A stretch of DNA of 37,708 nt from DATLGB01 sp038258425 (lineage in GTDB: Bacteria > Actinomycetota > Thermoleophilia > Solirubrobacterales > Solirubrobacteraceae), in assembly GCA_038258425.1 (NCBI GenBank), contig JBBSPV010000038.1, positions 1 to 37,708 of the forward strand, given 5' to 3'. Made by a program: the position numbers and the translations under genes. Below the pieces are notes generated by a model, which was not told the origin of the DNA, ran no database searches, and saw only the letters and a list, made by a program, of their open reading frames with translations. This document shows positions 31,842-37,708 of the stretch, piece by piece; the first letter of the stretch is position 1; each line of letters opens with the position of its first letter.

Positions 31842-32693
31842 TCAGCTCCTCTGGTAGATCCCGTGGCGCAGCGAGCCGACCCCGTCGATGGCGATGTGCA
31901 CCTCGTCGCCGGGCCGCAGCGTGAAGTCGTCGGGCGGCACGACGCCCGTGCCCGTGAGCAGGACCGCGCCCGCCGGGTGCGACAGCTCGGCAAAGAGCGC
32001 CGCCACGAGCTCCTCAAAGGACCGGCGCATCTCGGCGAGGGTGGTGCGCCCGCTGAACGCGGCGCTCCCGTCGCGGACGATGTCGAGCGTGATCTCCGCA
32101 CTGCGCACGGCCTCGTCCGGGAGGTCGCGGGCCAGCACGACGGTGCCCGAGAGGCCGAGCGCGTCGTCGTAGAGCTTGGCCTGCGGGAGGTACAGCGGGT
32201 TCGCACCCTCGATGGCCCGGGAGGAGACGTCGTCGGCGACGAGGTAGCCGGTGAGCTCGCCCGCGGCGTCGAGCACGAGCGCGAGCTCGGGCTCCGGCAC
32301 GTCCCAGCCGGAGTCGGCGCGCACCCGCAGCGGCGCGCCGGGCGCCGGCACGCGCGGCGCCGTCGCCTTGAGGAAGAGCTCCGGGCGCCGCGCGTCGTAG
32401 ACGAGCGAGTAGACGTCGGCGACCACGGACTCCTCCTCCCGCGCGGTCGCCGACCGGCGGTAGGTCACGCCGCTGGCCCACACCTCCTGCGCGTCGACCG
32501 GCGCGAGCGTCCGCGTCGCGCCCGTGAGCGGCTCGCCGGACAGCGCGCGGTCGGTCGCGGCGTAGAGGGCGTCGCGACCGGCGCTCAGGCCCTGCTCCAG
32601 CGTCACGTCGAGGGGAAAGAGCGCCTCGCCGCGCGCGACGGCGAGCACCGCCGTCTCCCCGGCCAGCACCCGCCGCAGGCCGTCGGGCTCCAT
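31842..32693 (-). CDS. FAH-superfamily 2-keto-3-deoxy-pentonate dehydratase-like enzyme (KdaD/AraD1-like)
   Basis: This 283-aa FAH-superfamily protein has a distinctive series: VWASGVTYRRSATAREEES, VYDARRPELFLKA, ADSGWDVPEPELALVL, VADDVSSRAIEGANPLYLPQ and AKLYDDALGLSG. Together these match 2-keto-3-deoxy-D/L-arabinonate dehydratases (Sulfolobus KdaD, bacterial AraD1), which make 2-oxoglutarate semialdehyde from a 2-keto-3-deoxy pentonate. The metal motif EPELALVL is intact. The start is ATG 32693 (a GTG just before it is also possible), sharing a base with the SDR stop. Neighbours are an SDR, a Gfo/Idh/MocA dehydrogenase and a sugar-phosphate-isomerase-like protein, which fits oxidative pentose or related sugar catabolism. 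Confidence 0.85.
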   Translation of the reverse strand: MEPDGLRRVLAGETAVLAVARGEALFPLDVTLEQGLSAGRDALYAATDRALSGEPLTGATRTLAPVDAQEVWASGVTYRRSATAREEESVVADVYSLVYDARRPELFLKATAPRVPAPGAPLRVRADSGWDVPEPELALVLDAAGELTGYLVADDVSSRAIEGANPLYLPQAKLYDDALGLSGTVVLARDLPDEAVRSAEITLDIVRDGSAAFSGRTTLAEMRRSFEELVAALFAELSHPAGAVLLTGTGVVPPDDFTLRPGDEVHIAIDGVGSLRHGIYQRS

Positions 32694-33427
32694 CACGTGG
32701 CGGTCAGGCCGCCGTCGATGACGAGCGAGGAGCCGGTCACGAAGCCCGCGGCGTCCGAGGCGAGGTAGAGCACGGCCTCGGCGATCTCCTCGGGCGTCCC
32801 GAGGCGGCCGAGCGGCTGGCGGGCGCGCAGGGCGTCGAGCGACTCGCCGGAGTCGTGCACGAGGCGCTGCACCCACGGCGAGTCCACGGTGCCGGGGCAG
32901 ATGACGTTGACCCGCACGCCCTGCCCGACGTGGTCGACCGCCAGCGCCCGGGTCAGGGCGATGACGGCGCCCTTGGACGCGCAGTAGGCCGCCCGGTCGG
33001 GCAGGCCCACGAGGCCGGCGATCGAGCCCATGTTGACGATCGTCCCGCCCCCGCGCGCGACCATCGGCCCGATCGCGTGCTTGCAGGTCAGAAACGTCCC
33101 GGTGACGTTGACCGCGAACACGTCCTCCCAGACCTTGAGCGGGGTGTCGGGCGCCGGCGTGGTCGAGCCGATGCCGGCGACGTTGGCCAGCACGTCGACC
33201 ACGCGTCCGTCGAACGCCGCCTCGACGGCCCCCTCGTCGCGGACGTCGAGCGCGAGCCACTCCGCCTCCCCGCCGAGCTCTGCGGCGAGGTCGCGGACGC
33301 GGTCGCCCGCGGTGTCGGCCAGCAGGACCGCGGCGCCCTCGGCGTGCAGGCGGCGCCCGACGGCCATGCCGATCCCGGAGCCGGCGCCGGTGACGAAGGC
33401 CCGCTTGCCGTCGAAGCGCCCGCTCAC
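32693..33427 (-). CDS. SDR-family oxidoreductase of the sugar-acid operon
   Basis: This 244-aa SDR has TGAGSGIG (about 14-21), LLADT at beta-2 (acidic, so NAD is likely), ANVAG in place of NNAG, a Ser in NMGSIAG, a YCASK Tyr/Lys pair and the ending VIDGGL. The length is normal. The GTG start makes a GTGA overlap with the Gfo/Idh/MocA stop. It probably dehydrogenates a sugar or sugar acid alcohol before the KdaD-like dehydratase; L-rhamnose/L-fucose/pentose pathway SDRs of this kind exist, but the substrate is not established. Confidence 0.92.
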   Translation of the reverse strand: MSGRFDGKRAFVTGAGSGIGMAVGRRLHAEGAAVLLADTAGDRVRDLAAELGGEAEWLALDVRDEGAVEAAFDGRVVDVLANVAGIGSTTPAPDTPLKVWEDVFAVNVTGTFLTCKHAIGPMVARGGGTIVNMGSIAGLVGLPDRAAYCASKGAVIALTRALAVDHVGQGVRVNVICPGTVDSPWVQRLVHDSGESLDALRARQPLGRLGTPEEIAEAVLYLASDAAGFVTGSSLVIDGGLTAT

Positions 33428-34575
33428 GTCGCGTCCCGGTAGGCGACGGGCTCGCGCGCGCCCGAGCGGGCGGAGCGCAGGATCGCGTCGCACACCTCGG
33501 CCGCCCGGTAGCCGTCCTCGAAGTCGGCGCCGTCCGGGCGCACCGAGCCCCCGCCACCGACCGCGCTCAGGAAGTGGTGCAGCTCGTGCACGAAGGTGTG
33601 CTCCCAGCCGATGATGTGGCCCGGCGGCCACCAGTGCTCGAGGTACGGGTCGTCGGCCTCGGTGACCAGGACGCGGCGGGAGCCCTGGGCCGCGGCGCCC
33701 GGCGTCGTGCCGGCGAGGTCGACCTCGAGCTCGTTGAGGCGCTCGAGGTCGAAGCGGATCGACCCCGCGGTCCCGTTGACCTCGAACCGCAGCGCGTTCT
33801 TGCGGCCGAGGCAGACGCGCGAGGCCTCGAGGGTCCCGACGGCGCCGGTCTCGAACCCGACCAGCGCGGCGAAGGCGTCGTCGACGGTGACCGCGCCGCC
33901 GGGCCGCTCGGGCACGAACGTCGTCGTCTGCGCGGCGACCGCGTCGATCTCCCCGACGAGGTGTCGGGCGAGGTCGACGATGTGGGCGCCGAGGTCGCCC
34001 AGGGCGCCCGAGCCCGCCTCGTCGGCCTGCAGGCGCCAGGTGACCGGCGCCTGCGGATCGACGAGCCAGTCCTGCAGGTAGACGGCCCGGAAGTGGCGGA
34101 CCTCGCCGAGCTCGCCCGCCTCGATCAGGCGCCGGGCGAGCCGCACCGCGGGCACGAAGCGGTAGTTGAACGCGCAGAGGTGCACGACGCCGGCGGCCCG
34201 GACGCGGCGCCACGTCTCGTGAGCCTCGTCGGCCGTGCGGCCGAGCGGCTTCTCGCACACGACGTGCTTGCCCGCCTCGGCGGCCGCGACGGTCGGCTCG
34301 GCGTGCAGGTGATTCGGGGCGACGTTGTCGAACACTCCGACGGCCGGGTCCTCGACGAGCGCCCGCCAGTCCGACACGGCGTGGTCGAACCCGTACCGGC
34401 GTGCCGAGGCGGCCGTGGCCGCCGCGTCGCGCCCGGCGATCGCGACGAGGTCGCAGGCCACCGGCGGCGGCCGCTCGAGCGACTCCAGCCGACGGTACGC
34501 GTCGGCGTGGGCGCGACCCATGAACGCGGGCCCGAGCACGCCCACGCCGACGCGCGGGCGGTTGTCCGGGGTCAC
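33424..34575 (-). CDS. Gfo/Idh/MocA-family NAD(P)-dependent oxidoreductase
   Basis: This 383-aa protein has an N-terminal Rossmann domain (GVGVLGPAFMGRAHADAY, about 9-26), the family motif CEKPLGRT (about 106-113) and a C-terminal substrate domain with the catalytic-His context GDLGAHIVDLARHL. Family members oxidise or epimerise sugars, inositols or sugar acids. The GTG start overlaps the upstream TIM-barrel stop. With the TIM barrel and the SDR it is a typical sugar-catabolic trio: isomerise, oxidise, dehydrate. Substrate and stereochemistry are unknown. Confidence 0.92.
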   Translation of the reverse strand: MTPDNRPRVGVGVLGPAFMGRAHADAYRRLESLERPPPVACDLVAIAGRDAAATAASARRYGFDHAVSDWRALVEDPAVGVFDNVAPNHLHAEPTVAAAEAGKHVVCEKPLGRTADEAHETWRRVRAAGVVHLCAFNYRFVPAVRLARRLIEAGELGEVRHFRAVYLQDWLVDPQAPVTWRLQADEAGSGALGDLGAHIVDLARHLVGEIDAVAAQTTTFVPERPGGAVTVDDAFAALVGFETGAVGTLEASRVCLGRKNALRFEVNGTAGSIRFDLERLNELEVDLAGTTPGAAAQGSRRVLVTEADDPYLEHWWPPGHIIGWEHTFVHELHHFLSAVGGGGSVRPDGADFEDGYRAAEVCDAILRSARSGAREPVAYRDAT

Positions 34576-35576
34576 GGCCGGCTCCGGAAGGCGGCGTCGA
34601 ACATCGCCGCGCCCGGCTCGAAGTCCGTGCGCGCGACGAAGGCGCGGGCGTCGGCGGCCCCGAAGTCGCGGTCCATGCCCGCGTCCTCCCACTCCACGGC
34701 GAGCGGGCCCTCGTAGCTCATCCGGTTCAGGATCCGCACGAGGGTCTCGAAGTCGACGTCCCCGTGGCCCGGGGAGACGAAGGTCCAGCCGCGCTCGGCC
34801 TGGTCGAAGTCGAGGTGGGAACCGAGGATGGAGCGCCGGCCGTCCAGGGAGAGCCTGGCGTCCTTGACGTGGACGTTGTAGACGCGGTCGGCGAACTCCG
34901 CGAGGAAGGCGGCCGGGTCGAGCAGCTGGGGGATGAAGTGGCTCGGGTCGAAGTTGATGCCGAAGCCCGGGCGCCGGTCGAGCACCGCCAGCGCCTTGCG
35001 CGTGGTCACGAAGTCGTAGGCGATCTCCGTCGGATGGACCTCGAGCGCGAAGCGCACCCCCTCGGCGTCGAAGACGTCGACGATCGGGCCCCAGCGCTCG
35101 GCGAACTCCTCGTAGCCGCGCTGCACGGCGTCCCAGTCGTTGGGCGGGAAGGAGTACAGCAGCGGCCAGATCGCCGAGCCCGTGAAGCCGGTGACGACGG
35201 TCACCCCGAACCGCGCCGCGGCCCGGGCCGTGTCCTTCATGCGCTCCGCCGCCCGGGTGCGGACGCCCTCCGGGTCGCCGTCGCCCCAGACCTCCGGCGG
35301 CAGCACGGAGCGATGGCGCGCGTCGATCCGGTCGCACACGGCCTGGCCGACGAGGTGGGCGCCGATCGCCCAGCAGCCGAGGCCGTGGCGGTCGAGCAGG
35401 GCCCGGTGGGCGGCCACGTAGCCCGGCTCGGCCAGCGCGCGATCGACCTCGAAGTGGTCCCCGCCGCCGCAGCCGAGCTCGAGCCCGTCGTAGCCCCAGG
35501 TGGCGCACCGCGAGGCGAGATCCTCCAGCGGCAGATCGCCCCACTGGCCGGTGAACAACGCTATGGGTCTCGGCAT
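34572..35576 (-). CDS. Xylose isomerase-like TIM-barrel sugar epimerase/isomerase
   Basis: This 334-aa AP-endonuclease-2/xylose-isomerase-like TIM barrel has recognisable marks: LFTGQWGDLPLEDLA, GYDGLELGCGGGDHFE, FALEVHPTEIAYDF (a Glu metal ligand), NFDPSHF and NVHVKDARLS, and a late LAVEWED. These are seen in IolE/IolH-, hydroxypyruvate isomerase- and DTE-like proteins. The ATG at 35576 is 9 nt from a TAGGGT -10 with no ribosome site, so a short or absent leader is likely. It is the first gene of the leftward sugar operon and divergent from the AraC-type regulator. Confidence 0.9.
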   Translation of the reverse strand: MPRPIALFTGQWGDLPLEDLASRCATWGYDGLELGCGGGDHFEVDRALAEPGYVAAHRALLDRHGLGCWAIGAHLVGQAVCDRIDARHRSVLPPEVWGDGDPEGVRTRAAERMKDTARAAARFGVTVVTGFTGSAIWPLLYSFPPNDWDAVQRGYEEFAERWGPIVDVFDAEGVRFALEVHPTEIAYDFVTTRKALAVLDRRPGFGINFDPSHFIPQLLDPAAFLAEFADRVYNVHVKDARLSLDGRRSILGSHLDFDQAERGWTFVSPGHGDVDFETLVRILNRMSYEGPLAVEWEDAGMDRDFGAADARAFVARTDFEPGAAMFDAAFRSRP

Positions 35577-35585
35577 GGCGGGCCA

Positions 35586-35591
35586 ACCCTA
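35586..35591 (-). promoter_or_regulatory. Putative -10 (TAGGGT) of the sugar-acid operon
   Basis: On the minus strand TAGGGT ends 9 nt from the ATG of the TIM-barrel gene; no Shine-Dalgarno is seen between them. It lies in the 59-bp divergent gap shared with the AraC-type regulator, so the regulator could control both. Confidence 0.45.
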
Positions 35592-35622
35592 TCCATGGAG
35601 GGGAGCTCGTGTGCCCGCGACC

Positions 35623-35628
35623 TAGTCT
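35623..35628 (+). promoter_or_regulatory. Putative leaderless -10 (TAGTCT) of the AraC-type gene
   Basis: TAGTCT is 7 nt before the GTG at 35636, without ribosome site, which fits a leaderless transcript. Confidence 0.45.
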
Positions 35629-35635
35629 CCCGCGC

Positions 35636-36058
35636 GTGAGCCGGGCCGCCGAGGACGCCAATCGCCGCCTGCTGCGCGCGCGGGACGCGATGGACCACCG
35701 GTACGCGCAGCCGCTCGACGTCCGCTCCCTCGCCCACATCGCGCACGTGTCGGAGGCGCACTTCATCCGGACCTTCCGCAAGACGTTCGGAGAGACGCCG
35801 CACCGCTACCTGCAGCGCCGCCGCGTCGAGCGGTCGATGTTCCTGCTGCGCACCACGGACCGCAGCGTCACGGAGGTCTGCTTCGACGTCGGCTTCACGA
35901 GCCTCGGGACGTTCAGCCGGACCTTCCGCGCCATCGTCGGGGAGACGCCGTCGGCCTACCGGCGGCGGGCCGTGGCCACCGCCGTCCCGAACTGCTTCGC
36001 GATGGCCTGGATGCGACCGAGCAGTTTCGGAGAAGCGCGGCGATCCGGTCGCGATTAG
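35636..36058 (+). CDS. AraC-type DNA-binding regulator, DNA-binding domain only
   Basis: This 140-aa protein consists of the two helix-turn-helix motifs of AraC/XylS regulators: DVRSLAHIAHVSEAHFIRTF (first HTH, about 27-46) and SVTEVCFDVGFTSLGTFSRT with PSAYRRR (second, about 83-112). No N-terminal ligand domain is present; a short tail follows. Small stand-alone AraC proteins often sit next to a VOC/glyoxalase gene, as here. The GTG is preferred because a TAGTCT -10 lies 7 nt upstream and the helical start follows it directly. It may regulate the divergent sugar operon, the VOC gene, or both. Confidence 0.9.
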   Translation: MSRAAEDANRRLLRARDAMDHRYAQPLDVRSLAHIAHVSEAHFIRTFRKTFGETPHRYLQRRRVERSMFLLRTTDRSVTEVCFDVGFTSLGTFSRTFRAIVGETPSAYRRRAVATAVPNCFAMAWMRPSSFGEARRSGRD

Positions 36059-36061
36059 CGT
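36056..36061 (+). promoter_or_regulatory. Putative -10 (TAGCGT) overlapping the AraC-type stop codon
   Basis: TAGCGT includes the TAG stop of the AraC-type gene and ends 7 nt before the VOC ATG, which also lacks a ribosome site. The VOC gene may be transcribed as a leaderless mRNA from here as well as by read-through. Confidence 0.4.
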
Positions 36062-36068
36062 CGCGCCC

Positions 36069-36518
36069 ATGTTCACCGCCATCACCCACCACTCGATCTT
36101 CGTGCTCGACCAGGACGAGGCGCTCGACTTCTACGTCGGCAAGCTCGGGCTCGAGGTCGGCGCCGACGCCGACCTCGGCTTCATGCGCTGGCTCACGATC
36201 AAGGTTCCCGGCGAGGACGGCCGCGAGATCCTGCTCGAGAAGCCCGGGCCGCCCGCGATGGACGACGCCTCCGCCGCGCAGGTCCGTCAGCTCGTGACCA
36301 AGGGCGCCGGGGGGCTCGCCTTCATCGTCACCACGGACGACTGCCGGCGGACCTACGAGGAGCTGTCCGGCAGGGGCGTGGAGTTCACGGAGGCCCCGAC
36401 GGAGCGCTTCTACGGCACGGACTGCGCGCTGCGCGACCCGTTCGGCAACCAGATCCGGATCACCCAGCCGGCCGAGCACCCGCGGGCGCCCGAGCCGTGC
36501 GAGTTCGCAAGCCGCTGA
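36069..36518 (+). CDS. VOC (glyoxalase/bleomycin resistance/dioxygenase)-superfamily protein
   Basis: This 149-aa protein has paired beta-alpha-beta-beta-beta modules. The first is ITHHSIFVLDQDEALDFYVG (about 5-24) with a metal-type His at 8 and EILLEKPG; the second is GGLAFIVTTDDCRRTYEEL (about 78-96), ending in RDPFGNQIRITQP. The metal His/Glu pattern is partly recognisable. Proteins of this sort may be glyoxalase I-like, bleomycin-binding or dioxygenases; the specific function is open. It follows the AraC-type gene by 10 nt and shares the usual AraC-VOC gene pairing. Confidence 0.9.
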   Translation: MFTAITHHSIFVLDQDEALDFYVGKLGLEVGADADLGFMRWLTIKVPGEDGREILLEKPGPPAMDDASAAQVRQLVTKGAGGLAFIVTTDDCRRTYEELSGRGVEFTEAPTERFYGTDCALRDPFGNQIRITQPAEHPRAPEPCEFASR

Positions 36519-36573
36519 GGACGAGGGCAGCCGGCGGTTTCACGAACCCGCCGCGGCGGGAACGCTCGCGGGC

Positions 36574-37074
36574 ATGGCGGAGTTGGAGCTGACCCGCGAC
36601 GCCGTCGATCGCAGGACCTTCGTGCTGGCCGGGGTGGGCCGGATCCGCCACGGCGGCTGGCTCAAGCGCTCCGCCGAGCTCTCCACCGAGCAGGGCAACC
36701 GCTGGAAGGCCGACCGCAAGGGCTTCCGCCAGCGCCCGGTCTTCACGGACGCGGCGGGCGGCGAGCCGGCGCGCTTCGACGCGGCCGGGACCTTCAAGCG
36801 CGGCGGCCGGCTCGAGGTCACCGGCGGCGGGGCGTACGCGCTCGAGCCGTCCTCGCACTTCAAGGAGCGCTACGCCCTGACCGCCGACGGGCGCGAGCTG
36901 GCCACCGTCGAGGCGGCCGGCTGGAGCTCCAAGCGTCCGGTGAGGCTCACCGTCGAACCGGACGCCGGCCTCGAGGACCTCGTGCTGTTGACGGTGTGCT
37001 GGCTGGTCCAGCAGTTCGCCCAGGACGCCGCCTCCGGCGCGAGCAGCGCCGGCGCCGCGGGCGCCGGCGCCTGA
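36574..37074 (+). CDS. Uncharacterised 166-aa protein, possible tubby/LURP-one-like barrel
   Basis: I do not recognise this protein with certainty. It is beta-rich, with repeated short strands (FVLAGVGRIRHGGWLKR, RFDAAGTFKRGGRLEVTG, RYALTADGRELATVEAAGW) and a late hydrophobic helix (DLVLLTVCWLVQQF), followed by an Ala/Gly/Ser tail. That plan resembles the scramblase/LURP-one-related barrel with a central C-terminal helix, which is a weak structural guess. There is no signal peptide. The ATG has no good ribosome site. Codon use is like its neighbours. A GC hairpin follows the stop. Confidence 0.7.
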   Translation: MAELELTRDAVDRRTFVLAGVGRIRHGGWLKRSAELSTEQGNRWKADRKGFRQRPVFTDAAGGEPARFDAAGTFKRGGRLEVTGGGAYALEPSSHFKERYALTADGRELATVEAAGWSSKRPVRLTVEPDAGLEDLVLLTVCWLVQQFAQDAASGASSAGAAGAGA

Positions 37075-37076
37075 GC

Positions 37077-37095
37077 TGCCGGCGAGCGCCGGGCA
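37077..37095 (+). terminator. GC-rich hairpin after the 166-aa gene
   Basis: TGCCGGCGAGCGCCGGGCA is an inverted repeat (one bulged G) 2 nt after the TGA. There is no T-run. It may be a terminator or 3'-end stabiliser; in this GC-rich DNA such hairpins also arise by chance. Confidence 0.35.
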
Positions 37096-37300
37096 GGAGG
37101 CGGCTCGGCGTCGACGAACCGGCGCGCACCCGCCTCTTGCCTCTTGCCCCGCCGGTGGCGCGGCGCGGCACGGCGGGGCGGGGCGGGGTGGGGTGCGTCA
37201 CGTTGCGCATGCCATCCGTGCCCAACGTGACGCGCCCACCTGGGACCCGGAGGCAACAGGCGGCTGCGTGTCGACAAGCCGGCGCATACCCGCCTGTCGC
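37093..37300. repeat. Two diverged copies of a ~48-bp repeat, 160 bp apart
   Basis: The segments 37093-37140 and 37253-37300 align without gaps at an offset of 160 bp; within 37101-37140 versus 37261-37300, 31 of 40 bases match. Shared blocks are CGGCT, TCGAC, GGCGC and CGCCT. Each copy begins with AGGCGG and ends with CCGCCT, so each can fold into a stem. The copies flank the long inverted repeat at 37187-37240. No gene is seen in this stretch. Confidence 0.5.
37187..37240. repeat. Long intergenic inverted repeat (11-bp perfect core)
   Basis: The core is GCGTCACGTTG (37195-37205) with CAACGTGACGC (37223-37233) and a 17-nt spacer. The arms extend outward with GGTGGG and CCCACC and small bulges. 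This could be a strong terminator hairpin, a REP-like element or the binding site of a dimeric protein. No T-run follows either arm. Confidence 0.6.
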
Positions 37301-37326
37301 CCGGGTGGTCGGCGCCCGGCGGCCCC

Positions 37327-37447
37327 CACCTGCCGGACGGCACCGCCCCCTCACCTCCCGGCCGGCCCCCTCTCACCTGCCGGACGGCACCGCCGCCCCT
37401 CCCGGCCGCCACCCCGCCGCCCCCCCCGGCCGCCACCCCGCCGCCCC
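37327..37447. repeat. C-rich low-complexity tract with short tandem repeats
   Basis: A 21-bp unit (CACCTGCCGGACGGCACCGCC) occurs at 37327 and 37374. A 23-bp unit (CCCGGCCGCC followed by ACCCCGCCGCCCC) occurs at 37401 and 37425, a 24-bp period. There are long C runs on this strand, and the tract continues gene-free to about 37520. The units are too close and too few for CRISPR. Confidence 0.6.
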
Positions 37448-37523
37448 GTCCGCCACCTCACCCCCGGGCTCGCGCGGGCGTTACGAGTCTCGCGCAGCCG
37501 GGCGCTCGCGCCGGTCGCGCGGC

Positions 37524-37529
37524 TACGGT
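37524..37529 (+). promoter_or_regulatory. Putative leaderless -10 (TACGGT) of the right-edge gene
   Basis: TACGGT is 7 nt before the GTG at 37537. No ribosome site is present. This repeats the spacing seen for the AraC, VOC, FAH and CoxD-like genes. Confidence 0.4.
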
Positions 37530-37536
37530 CGCGGTC

Positions 37537-37708
37537 GTGCAGCACGCGCTCGCCACCCTCGCCGCCGTCTTCGATGCCCCCGCCGACGCGGGGGCGCCGG
37601 CCGCGCTCGACGCGCTGCGCGCGCGCTGGAGCGCGCTGGCCCCGGACGAGCGCGCAGCCCTGACGCCGCTGGCCCGGCTCGCCGCCGAGCGCGTCGCGGC
37701 CGCCGCGC
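37537..37708 (+). CDS. Unidentified gene, N-terminal 57 codons (runs off the window)
   Basis: From GTG 37537 the frame stays open to the window end. The peptide is Ala/Leu/Arg-rich and helical (ALATLAAVFDAPADAG, ALDALRARWSALAPDERAAL, TPLARLAAERVAA). It has no motif I can name. The placement 7 nt behind a TACGGT box and after a long gene-free stretch supports a genuine start. It could also be a chance open frame in very GC-rich DNA. Confidence 0.45.
   Translation, partial: MQHALATLAAVFDAPADAGAPAALDALRARWSALAPDERAALTPLARLAAERVAAAA

Noticed and set aside
37327..37447. CRISPR array
   Set aside because: There are only two copies of each unit, with C-rich low-complexity spacing and no cas genes.

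Overview
The window is about 37.7 kb of very G+C-rich DNA (roughly three quarters G+C by eye). Almost every third codon position is G or C, GTG starts are common, and several genes have a TANNNT -10 box only 7-9 nt from the start codon, as in leaderless actinobacterial transcripts. The gene families (Liv-type transporters, CoxDE-type accessory proteins, many SDRs, PspC) fit a soil actinomycete. Thermoleophilia (Solirubrobacter/Conexibacter-like) is my best guess, but it is an inference and not proven here. I found no tRNA, rRNA, CRISPR array, transposase or phage gene; the content is metabolic.

Region 1 (1-20820, minus strand) is a directon of 21 genes read leftwards, mostly joined by 4-nt stop/start overlaps. 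In transcription order it runs: SMP-30 lactonase, isochorismatase-fold hydrolase, NAD(P) aldehyde dehydrogenase, NIPSNAP-like protein, SDR, cupin, ThDP decarboxylase/carboligase, RidA-like protein, amidase, a complete branched-chain-amino-acid-type ABC importer (livH, livM, livK, livG, livF), Tm-1-like ATP-binding protein, TIM-barrel 'PEP hydrolase', cupin, GAF/receiver/LuxR regulator, metallo-beta-lactamase-fold hydrolase, SDR, and branched-chain 2-oxoacid dehydrogenase E1alpha, E1beta and E2 (E2 runs off the left edge). The set imports a solute, opens lactone/amide bonds, oxidises alcohols and aldehydes, decarboxylates 2-oxoacids and yields an acyl-CoA. The substrate is not identifiable, but repeated amidase-type folds suggest a nitrogen-containing compound.

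Region 2 (20904-27980) is a divergent pair of operons around a 118-bp promoter region. Leftwards lie a MoxR-type AAA ATPase and a VWA protein resembling CoxD and CoxE. Rightwards lies a molybdenum hydroxylase whose large subunit is encoded as two genes (FAD subunit, 2Fe-2S subunit, large half 1, large half 2), followed by a cupin and an SDR. The two-gene large subunit resembles clostridial nicotinate dehydrogenase (NdhFSLM).

Region 3 (27993-35576) holds, on the minus strand, a PspC-domain peptide, an antibiotic-biosynthesis-monooxygenase-like protein and an FAH-family enzyme. A plus-strand free-standing MetE-like catalytic domain is transcribed divergently from the FAH gene. A second minus operon follows: xylose-isomerase-like TIM barrel, Gfo/Idh/MocA oxidoreductase, SDR, 2-keto-3-deoxy-pentonate dehydratase-like FAH protein, and an amidohydrolase. 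It reads as oxidative sugar or sugar-acid catabolism.

Region 4 (35636-37708, plus strand) has a short AraC-type regulator, a VOC/glyoxalase protein, an unrecognised 166-aa protein, a 460-bp gene-free stretch full of inverted and direct repeats, and the first 57 codons of an unidentified gene at the right edge.
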